Assembly: GCF_040954645.1 (NCBI RefSeq) | Contig: NC_092806.1 | Span: 132,579,151 to 132,643,150, forward strand | Origin: Diabrotica undecimpunctata | Lineage: Eukaryota; Arthropoda; Insecta; Coleoptera; Chrysomelidae | DNA length: 64,000 nucleotides | Reading direction: 5' to 3' | In this document: piece after piece, positions 55,260-64,000 of the stretch | Position numbering within the stretch: the stretch's first letter is position 1 | Layout of the letters: each line of letters starts with the position of its first letter | Notes under the pieces: generated by a model | What the model was told of the DNA's origin: nothing | The model's database searches: none | Seen by the model: the letters and a program-made list of their open reading frames with translations, nothing else | Position numbers and translations under genes: made by a program

Positions 55260-57099
55260 AATTGTGGTGTATATCAAAATTAAATTTTATTAACAACAAT
55301 AAATTAAAAAAAATTGGTTTACTTTTCGTGGTGTTAAGTGATCCAGGATCCACAAGTTGCAAAAGTTTTTTGATTTTCATTTCTTTCCAAGGACAATTAA
55401 TGTCATTAAATATAGGGTGTTTCATAAAAAAATATATAATTTTGATGAACAACTGTTTTTGGAGCACTTTTTTACTTTATAATATTTTTAAATTGAAGTG
55501 TTAAGGGCCCTCGTATATTTTTGCGAAGAAAAAATTTTAGGATAATCAATCTTTTTCATACACCGACCGAGGCGTATATGAATGGCCACCTTGTATATTA
55601 AATACATAGGACGATACTACATTATAATTAGGGCATATTTTAGTAGTAAGTTTTTTTATATTAAGTACCGCAGAATTTATGAGGATTTAATATTGCTTTA
55701 TTGGTGGAGTTGACCCCCACCTTCCGCATACCAACCTAACGGGACGCACCTTACCTCACCTTTCAAGTCGACCTACCAGTAGAGTGTAGTGTTCTCGCTA
55801 ACCTGACTTTAAAAGTGTTCAGTGTTTATTTTTGAACTATATTCAGTGAAATCTGAACAAAAAATGTGATTTTCGTCAATGAAATCAACGAGCATAGTGC
55901 AATAATTGGATATTAAACTAGTATTTATCGGTAAGTACTCGTTAAAATCAAATAATATAAGAAAATCTGGGTGTTTTGCTTATGTAGCAGGCCGCATTCC
56001 TTAGAAAATGACGTGATGTCAACGATAGGTCGAGTCAGAAACCCAATATCGTGTTGAAAGTGTTAAAATTTTGTAAAATAGAAATTTGTAACTGTAAAAT
56101 ATAAATAAAAAACAGTGACTACGCCTTAGGGACTTATTTGCAAGTGTTAGTAACTAGACAAGTATGTTAAAGTTAAGAAACAAGCAGGAAAACATTGATA
56201 ATTATTCTGAATGGGTTTGTTTTGATACAAAGACTATGGAATGTTAGATAATAAAAAAAGTACGAAACATTTTTTACATTTAAAGTTTAATGTGCATTAT
56301 GTAATAAATATACCACTTGGCTTGTATATAAATAACAATCTTATTAAACACTTGAGTATATGTTTAACGAAATTTTTGGGAATGGTTTTTTCCTAAGTTG
56401 TAAACGAATTTTGTACTATGGATGAAAATAATTTTAGTGTTGCTCCAACTGGAGAAAACCAGTGACTAATATAGATCTTCTTCAATGATTTCCAATTAAA
56501 AAAAAAAAGAATGACAAGCATTAGAAAAACTTATTAAAATAAGAGTAAATTCAAACCTAAAAATACGAAATAACAGGTTCTGTAGCAAAACATTATACTT
56601 TCTTATTAATGTGATTTTTTTTTTGTGACTTCTGGTTCCCAGAAATTGATATCCTGTATGTAAAAACCTCAGAAAATAGTCCATTTTCCTTTTAGGCTGT
56701 ATCCTATGTTTATCCTTGTGAGGTTAAAACTATGTATCTTACTACATATTTAAAATGCTACTTATCTACAATTTTCATTATTGATTCCAGCTTAATTTTT
56801 CTTAATAGTCTAATTTCTCATCATATATTAATTCTATTTACTACTATTGACCTTAGACACCCTATTTCTATTTAGTTTATTTTCCTTGCTTATTTTTTTT
56901 TGCAAAAATCCTTTCATGTTTAATTTGTTTTTGTTTTGATGTGTTTCAAACCATCTATATACTATATACCATCCTTCCCTCCCAGTTTTTACTTATATTT
57001 CCCACATACCTACATTGATAATAGGATTCATCTGAGAGAGTAGATTTTATTAGCTTTTAATGGACGTAATTTTAACCCATTGACCCATTTTAACCTATG
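55260..57099. other. Stretch without a recognised gene
   Basis: No protein similarity. A possible noncoding first exon lies at about 55790-55931, ending in cggtaagta, which has a good 5' splice-site shape. There is no supporting downstream exon in view. Confidence 0.35.
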
Positions 57100-57545
57100 T
57101 AGGTATCTATCCATATCAGATATAAGTCGAGAATATGAGCTGGATCCCAAGACGAACAAAAGAAAGTACATGGTAGTTAGTAAACGCGAAATATTAAATA
57201 CACATATTTTGGTAAACCAACACCCAATTGACAGGGTAAAAGGCTACACACATCTTGGTACTAACATAAACAGTCAATGAGACCACTCTACTGAAATAAA
57301 ACAACGCATATGGAAAGCAAGGTGAACGTTCGTCTCTTGTCAGAAGTCACGATTTACCACTTAGTACCAAAATCTCTATCATCAAATGCTATGTATTTTC
57401 TACGTTATTATACGGAGTAGACGCATAGCATAGACGCTCTCTGAAGCTTCTTTAGGAAAGCTCAAGGCCTTCGAGATGTGGTGTTACAGCCGCATCTTAA
57501 GAATTTCATGGGTAGATCGTGTGACTAATATTGAGGTCCTAATTT
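57100..57545 (+). pseudogene. Non-LTR reverse transcriptase C-terminal fragment
   Basis: YELDPKTNKRKYMVVSKRE is the EYGLxINxxKTKxMVVS block, followed by IDRVKGYTHLGTNINSQ. After stops come STEIKQRIWKAR, LGKLKAFEMWCYSRILRISW and VDRVTNIEVL. This belongs to the (GAA)-tail family, but the C-terminal end and tail are missing: it stops at 57541, where unrelated T/C-rich DNA begins. Confidence 0.72.
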
Positions 57546-57895
57546 CTTCTAATTTCTCCCGTTAGGCTCTGTTTTTTGTTGTATTCAACCATCGCAAGAA
57601 TATGAATTTATTTAAGTCGAATTTTGAAGGTCAATAAATTTGTTATCTTTCTTTCCCTCTCCTACTTTTCCAAGTAAGCTTAGATTATATTGTTACACTG
57701 TCACATTAGAGTATAGATTATGTATTAGACCCATATGCCAGCACTGGTAGAATGAGTGTGACATATAATGTTAGTTTGGTCTTATTTATTTCATTTTATT
57801 TCTATTCTTAAGATGTTTGCTTAACCTAAAGTAACACCTGTGTGGAAGTAGTATTTTTAAAATAAACAAAACTATATAAATAATTTACGTAGGTA
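57546..57895. other. Short stretch without a recognised gene
   Basis: Nothing recognisable between two non-LTR fragments. Confidence 0.4.
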
Positions 57896-58950
57896 CTATC
57901 TAAAATATGCAGATGGTGTAGTATTATTTACAGAAAATCTAGACAAAGTATAGTTTATATTAACTAAATTGAAAGAAAAATTAGATAATGTAGGATTAAC
58001 TACAAAAAATAGAAGATAAACGAAGATAAGAACTAATAATCGAGACTCATTTTAACAAATTAGGGAGATAGTAGATAAATATTTTTACCTAGAACAAAAA
58101 ATGTTTCATCGTAATCATCTTTGGCTCGACAATCCTTTGTGGATCCTTAGATTCATCGTAATTCTGTTGCCTGGCGACCTGCTGCCGTTTTCTGATTTTT
58201 AGTACCCCTAAATTGGTTTCAACTAGATCTAGCCAGTAGCTTAACTACATCTAGTACCTAGAAGTACCTGCACACTGTAGACTTAATAGAAGAATGAGAA
58301 GTGTTCGGAGAGCGTTCGGGAAGCCAAGGTTGAAAAAGAAAAAACAGAAGCAAAGGAATTTAATGAACGGCACTGGATGTTGCTTTCTTACATCTCCGCC
58401 AATTTTCCTTTCACCTTCTTCACGATTTCTTTTATTTCCACTTTTGTTTCTTCCTTATCTTCTTGCAAGGCTCTCTCCAGTTTCCATTTAACCTTTTCTA
58501 TTCCGTCTTGTATTTCTTTATGTGTATTTTCTTCCACATTTTCTATTTATTGTCTTTGTGACAGAATAATGCATAATACTAGTATTGACATATGCAACAG
58601 AAATATCGGGTTTTATAGCAAATAGAATTCACATACTCCAGGTTATACGATGAGAAATGGAAAGAGTTATTTTAAACAAGAAATTTATACCTAAGCTTGA
58701 TCAGTAGCCTAAACAAAAAGAAAGAGAGATATACAGTTATATAACAATAAGGTAAAATACAAGATAGGCTAAGAAATATCACAATGAAAGCCATAAAAAA
58801 AGAAAATAAGGGCTGAAAATGACTAGATGGTACGAAGATATTAGAAAAATACCGGGCAACAAATGCATGAATATGTCACAAAATGGAGGCACATGGAAAC
58901 AGATGGAGGAAACGTCTGTCCAACGATTTACTGACAAAAAGAAACACTAG
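57896..58950 (+). pseudogene. RTE-like fragments in order: FADD region to C-terminus
   Basis: Three separated plus-strand pieces keep the normal order. YLKYADGVVLFTENLDKV (catalytic box changed to ADG) with KLKEKLDNVGLTT lies at 57896-58110. NRRMRSVRRAFGKPRL is near 58280-58340. The end, MTRWYEDIRKIPGNKCMNMS then GGTWKQMEETSVQRFTD, is at 58815-58945, like the RPxxRWxDDIxKVAGNRWMxxA...WxxxEEAYVQQWT terminus. The gaps hold unrelated or decayed DNA. Confidence 0.5.
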
Positions 58951-59251
58951 TTAAAGACGAAGAACAAAATATATGTATGTATGTATGCCTCGGATGTCTA
59001 GTATCTATGAATCACCTTTACGGACTTGAAGGACCATCTCTCACTATTAAAATAATAAAATATCAGAAGCTTCTTAGCAGTTTGTGCATTACTTTTTTTT
59101 AATGGCTTTGGATTATTTATCCACTCAACCAGAATAAAGTAGAAATACCCTGTACTCTTTTTACAATAATAATTATACGAATATTAAAAACCACACATTA
59201 CAAGTGTGTTGTACTCGACCAGAAGATGGACTCTTAATTTAGGGACCTAAC

Positions 59252-59415
59252 CATCATCATCATGTAGAGCTACAAACTTGATTGGGTCTTGACTGACTGT
59301 ACAACTTTTTTCCAAAAAGCTCAGTCTTTCATCAATTTGTTATTTAGTGGAATATTAGATGGCTGTAGTCATCTTCTTCCAAATCAGTTTTAAAAGTTCT
59401 TGATTACTAAGTATA
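59252..59415 (-). pseudogene. RTE-like 3' end with (TGA)n tail
   Basis: The minus strand ends KKVVQSVKTQSSL, like WKQVVQSAKTHPGL at the end of the element at 9151. It finishes with a (TGATGATGATGG) tail seen as ccatcatcatcatg at 59251-59264. Only the last 40-50 residues can be followed. Confidence 0.5.
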
Positions 59416-59913
59416 TGTACGTGTCCTGCCCTAACTAACTTAACTTATTTAATTATACAAAAGAAGTTAAAAAGTGATATTTTACTCTGAGATACGTTTC
59501 ATAGCGACTTTACCAACATACAAAGTTGACAACGGATAGGAGGGTAACATAATATAAGGGTAGATAGGAGAAACAAAACTATTGTCTATTTATTTTTTAA
59601 AATTTCTATTGGCAGCTTATTACAAATACAAATTGTTAAAGAGTAGGTAATAATGTTAGTCAAAGTTAAATAAACCAAAATAATATCCTTTCTTCTTGAA
59701 ATGTGCTTATAGATATTATTATTAGTTTTTTATTTAAGTAACAAAACAATGTTACGTACCGCGTTTTTCGAACGCCCCTTCAATCCCTGTAATGCATTGT
59801 AACGTTTTGCAAGACACCTCTTCCTCCTAATTGCGTTACGTAAGACTTGAACGATCCCAAACCTAGAAATAAAAAGAAGAACAGGAGTTACGGACGTAGT
59901 TTAAAAAACAGCC
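59416..59913. other. Stretch without a recognised gene
   Basis: A less AT-rich patch (about 59755-59860) with repeated gttacgta words, unassigned. Confidence 0.35.
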
Positions 59914-60162
59914 ATGGCTAAATGGGATTGAACCGGATATGTTGACAGATGGACGGATGATAGATGGACTAGAAAGATTCTGAAATAACGACCAAGATAA
60001 GCGTCATATCGAAGCAGAAGACGACCACCGACTAGATGGACGGATAATATAAGCGCATCATTACAAATTAGATGCAAGAAGTTCAATATATAAATGGGTG
60101 GAAAATGTTACGGGAGGTCTACGTTCAGAAGTGGACAAATATAGACTAATTGATGATGATGA
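59914..60162 (+). pseudogene. RTE-like C-terminus with (TGA)n tail
   Basis: Plus strand: AKWDWTGYVDRWTDDRWTRK followed by ILK, then after a frameshift RRRPPTRWTDNISASLQ, then the end and tgatgatgatgac at 60150-60162. The pattern KWxGHxxRxxDxRWTxxIL ... RPxxRWxDNI is RTE-like. 5'-truncated. Confidence 0.6.
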
Positions 60163-60329
60163 CAGGTGCAACTGTTGCTACCAGTTGCACCAGTTGCTAT
60201 CAACAAGGCCTCATAGACACTTCGTCTCAGAACCAGCAACCTCATGTAGTGTCTTACGTTGCAATGTCATCAATTCCACGTGTAACTTTAATATCATAAC
60301 ATATACGATCAAATAATGTAACCTAAATT

Positions 60330-60490
60330 TAAATTAATAACATTTAACGGTTTTTTACCCAAATATTTAGTGGCTCAAAACATGTACACCTAGACACACT
60401 GATGATGGAAGGATTTTTAATAAATTTTTGTGATACATGGTATACCGCCAGCTACAGGAACTTAATTTCCTTGTGGAAATAAATTATGTT
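60330..60490 (+). repeat. Dispersed repeat with CTGATGA motif
   Basis: Second copy of the repeat interrupted at 31304: ggttttttacccaaatattt, then tggctcaaaacatgtacacc, CTGATGA at 60399-60405, and tttttgtgatacatgg. The GAAAC half of the hammerhead-like core is not recognisable here. Confidence 0.5.
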
Positions 60491-61453
60491 TTGGACTGTC
60501 AATCTCAATGACTATACCTTGCTATACATTCAAAATCTTCTTTTTTAACTGAACAGTATATTGGTGAATGATTTTGTCCACTTTCTAACGACTTCTAGAA
60601 TAATTTATTAAAATAAAAATAGCAATAGTAGGATTTATGGAAAACGTTTTTTGAATGAATATGAAGGTATAGGGAATAGTGATAAAAACTTTTAAAAAGG
60701 AATTAAGTACAACCCGCTAAAATGCTGCCTAAATAAATAAAAGAAACTGAAAAGCTGATGTCTTAAAAAACAAGTAAACTCAAAAATAAATAGATATACA
60801 TTAAAATATTGAAGTCACAAAAGGTCTTGTGAGGCGATAAGAAACATAAGAAGTGGCATACAATTTGACCTTACAATTTTACAAGATGGAGAAATAACTG
60901 ACTAAACTCTTCACACCTTAACCGATAGAGTACGTATTTGATTATATTTGTGTATGTAAGAAAGTAGACTCTGTAATAACTATAACTGGTCATTTACAAG
61001 AAGACATCCATATTTGGATAATGTAAAACGCTTAAGAGTAAAAGTAACAATCAAAGTAAAGTTATAAAAGGTATTCTGCGTTTAACAAAACAATCTCCTT
61101 CACATTCCTGTTATTCTTGACACAAGTATTTATATTTTCTAAATTTCTCAGTACGAACGACAAAAAAGTGAATTTTAAATGCCCGCGTGTATAAATATTA
61201 GGTTAGAGAAACTCACTTATGACAGAAGAATTTATTACAAAAGACGTGATCTCGAAGGACGTTTTAATTAGTTCTTAATATTGTTTTTAATTTCTTAACT
61301 TCCACGAAATTAAAGAAACTGTAAAACTAAATTAAAGTAATGACAATTTAATAACGTAAAAATTAGAGCAAGTAATATACGTACAAAATAATATTACTCG
61401 CCTATCTACAAATTGTATAGTTTATTATGTATCTATTAATTTATTTGACAAGC
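60491..61453. other. AT-rich stretch without a recognised gene
   Basis: Nothing recognisable on either strand. Confidence 0.45.

Positions 61454-62076
<623 letters not shown>

Positions 62077-62143
<67 letters not shown>
62077..62143. repeat. (TA)n microsatellite
   Basis: Uninterrupted TA dinucleotides lying exactly between two non-LTR fragments of the same orientation. Confidence 0.96.
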
Positions 62144-62145
<2 letters not shown>

Positions 62146-62149
62146 TTAC

Positions 62150-62560
62150 ATTAAAGGTACCGAAGTATTGGCCGAAGTATTGGACCTTTCTTATTTTGAT
62201 GATGTTGATCAATTCTCGCTCTTTGTGCATGGTATTTAGCACACGTTCATTAGATATGCTTCTAATTTATTAAGATTTTTTACTTTTGTTGTCCAGGCTT
62301 CAAATCCATAGAACAAAGCGTACCAGACGTAGCACTTAGACTCTTAAACGTCAATACTCTTGGGCGTGTGGTCAATGACAGACTTTCACTGCACAATACA
62401 CAACGGCAGTTAATAAAGCTTTTTCTTGTAATTTCTATTTTGGTCGAAATTTCCTCATCACTTTCAACCCTGCAGTTAATCCAACTACCCAGATATCTAA
62501 AGTCTTTAACCTTTTCTAGGATTTTGTTATCAATTTTAGTATTGAATCTTCGGTATTAAT
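62150..62560 (-). pseudogene. Non-LTR reverse transcriptase C-terminal fragment
   Basis: The minus strand reads KILEKVKDFRYLGSWINCRV, then ESDEEISTKIEITRKSFIN, LCSESLSLTTR and, after frameshifts, ELINIIKIRKVQYFG. This is the YLGSxI...EIxxRIxxAxxxF...L...R block after the RT palm. It differs from the neighbour at 61571, so it is a separate insertion. Confidence 0.65.
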
Positions 62561-62589
62561 TTTTCCGACCACCGACCAAGAAAGCTACT

Positions 62590-63180
62590 ACAGGCAAAAG
62601 CTAGAGGAAACAGACGCAAAAGTGAATTAGAGGACAATGTTGAAACAGTAGAAAGTTTTATATATTTCGGAGTAGAAATAAACACGAATGGAATCGAAGA
62701 TCCAGGAATTTAAAGAAGAATGGTACAGGGAAACAAAGCCTATTTTTACTAGCTAATATGCGTCCCTCCAAAACACACCGAAAATCGAAAATCAGGGTCC
62801 ACACGAATATTATCAGACCAATAGTATGCTATGAATATGCGAGATGAGTGATGACAACAAAGGTGGAAGTCTTTATAAGGAAGATATTAGGACCCAGTTA
62901 CGCAAACTGAGTATGAAGATTCAGGTACAATGTTGAAATCTACTAACTGTTTAAAGAGGCATCGATCTCAGAATTTTTTAAACTTCAGAAACTTTAATGG
63001 ACTGGTCACCTAGTGAGAATGGAGGTCGACACATTGCCGAAAAGAGCCTTATATAGTAAAGTGTAGGGCGAAAAATTTGCTAGACGTGAGAAGTTAAAGA
63101 AAAGCGGCGCTGCCGGACCGAAAATGTTGTAGGCATAGTTTGGAGGAGGATAAGCCTCGATTTGGGTTGTAGCACCATTG
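62590..63180 (+). pseudogene. RTE-like C-terminal fragment
   Basis: VETVESFIYFGVEINTNGIE (YLGxxIN), RRMVQGNKAYF, then frame-shifted RPIVCYEYAR, LFKEASISEFFKLQKL, LVRMEVDTLPKRALY and IVWRRISLDLGCSTI. It matches the thumb to C-terminal part of an RTE-like protein that ends VGVxxWRxxAxDR... in other copies. Many frameshifts. Confidence 0.55.
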
Positions 63181-63183
63181 GAG

Positions 63184-63185
<2 letters not shown>

Positions 63186-63232
<47 letters not shown>
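63186..63232. repeat. (TA)n microsatellite
   Basis: TA tract between two RTE-like fragments. Confidence 0.96.
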
Positions 63233-63235
<3 letters not shown>

Positions 63236-64000
63236 GATATGGGAAGATATAATTGTCAGAATTGGCAGCACCACGTCGGAGGAATTCCTTATTGACACCG
63301 GGCTTAGATAACGAGATATTTTCGCCCCCCTGCTATTTAATTTTACACTGGAACATGCGGTAAGCAAAGCTCAACCACTGACAAACAGATTTGCCTTCCA
63401 AGGATCAAAAATACCAGAGGCGTTTGCGGATGACGTGGACACAATTGCACAATCCACCAGAGATGCAAAAGAAGTTTTCACCTTATTTGAAAACGGTGCC
63501 AAGGAAGTTGGTCTGAAGGTCCACGAGGACAAGACCAAGTACATGGTGGTTACGAAGAACCCAAGATCAAGGGTTAGACAAAACGTAACAGTCAATTAAT
63601 ACTCAAAGTTCTCAAAGAATCCTGGGAGCGATCATAACATCTGAAAATAAATATGAAATGGACGTGGCAGCCAGGATCTTTGCAGGAAACAGGGCATATT
63701 ACTCATTCATGACCCTACTTAAATCAAAAATACTCTCAATACCAGCAAAAATAAAAGTGTACAAGACAATAATTCGTCCCACAATAACGTATGGAAGCGA
63801 GACATGGACTCTGAATTAGCGGGAAACGACAAAATTACTGGTACTGGAAAGAAAGATACTGCGGACTATCTATGGGCCTTTCAGAGAAAAGACAACAGGA
63901 GAATGGAGAAGAAGACACAATGAGGATCTCCAGACAGTTTATGGAGATGAAAACATACTACGCCACATTAAAACAAACCGAATAAGTTGGGCGGGCCACG
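63233..64000 (+). pseudogene. RTE-like reverse transcriptase fragment, runs off the window
   Basis: Plus strand: IVRIGSTTSEEFLIDTGLR, a stop, then APLLFNFTLEHAVSKAQPLT, AFADDVDTIAQSTRDAKEVF (catalytic box intact), GLKVHEDKTKYMVVTKNPRS and, after frameshifts, RGNRAYYSFMTLLKSK, YKTIIRPTITYGSETW, LERKILRTIYGP and RISWAGH at the edge. This is RT blocks 4 to 7 plus thumb. The rest lies beyond the window. Confidence 0.75.

Overview
The window looks like AT-rich nuclear DNA of an insect, and a beetle with a large, repeat-filled genome is my best guess. That guess is inference from the mix of transposon families and the many decayed copies. I see no intact host gene, no rRNA or tRNA gene, no CRISPR array and no bacterial gene structure. 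Almost everything recognisable is a mobile element or a piece of one: RTE-like, Jockey/CR1-like, I-like and R1-like non-LTR retrotransposons, a Ty3/gypsy-type LTR element, and piggyBac, pogo/Tigger-like, Tc1/mariner-like, Merlin-like and THAP-containing DNA transposons, plus short inverted-repeat elements. The only host-gene sequence I recognise is a frameshifted piece of the DNA polymerase zeta catalytic subunit (REV3) near 13 kb.

Layout. 0-4.1 kb: a patchwork of RTE-like fragments, including a 160-bp insertion with an 11-bp target-site duplication (TSD). 4.15-6.16 kb: a complete but dead piggyBac element between TTAA sites. 6.2-12.1 kb: a Tc1-like tail, non-LTR fragments, a 2.4-kb 5'-truncated RTE-like element (minus strand, TSD) and a small inverted-repeat element. 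12.6-13.9 kb: two ends of an insect multicopy DDE-like gene flanking the REV3 piece. 15.2 kb: pogo-like C-terminal zinc finger. 16.2-16.9 kb: 5' end of an RTE-like element. 18.5-19.4 kb: a 917-bp terminal-inverted-repeat (TIR) element with a 9-bp TSD. 20.3-21.6 kb: broken Tc1/mariner-like transposase. 24.5-24.9 kb: a TA tract and a perfect 125-bp palindrome-like insertion with a 12-bp TSD.

25.4-30.9 kb holds a pogo/Tigger-like element (minus strand) into which a full-length 3.25-kb RTE-like retrotransposon (plus strand, 14-bp TSD) has jumped. That RTE copy has a single in-frame stop in an otherwise open reading frame with complete endonuclease and reverse transcriptase motifs. 31.3-32.1 kb: another 5'-truncated non-LTR insertion (12-bp TSD) inside a repeat carrying a hammerhead-like motif. 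32.2-32.9 kb: a gypsy gag fragment.

33.9-47.7 kb is a three-level nest. An I-like non-LTR element (minus strand) is split by a THAP-containing TIR transposon (35.15-46.07 kb), which is itself split by a very young LTR element (36.32-44.05 kb). The LTRs are 2.1 kb and nearly identical, and the interior keeps only an integrase C-terminus.

48.6-50.0 kb: a Merlin-like (ISXO2-type) transposon. 50.0-51.8 kb: RTE-like and R1-like C-termini. 53.7-55.3 kb: a decayed copy of the same multicopy DDE-like gene seen at 13 and 44 kb. 57.1-64.0 kb: further non-LTR C-terminal fragments separated by long (TA)n tracts, the last running off the window end.

The genes do not work together as a pathway. The useful information is the order of insertions, the TSDs, the tail types ((GAA)n against (TGA)n) and several RNA-level structures in the retroelements.
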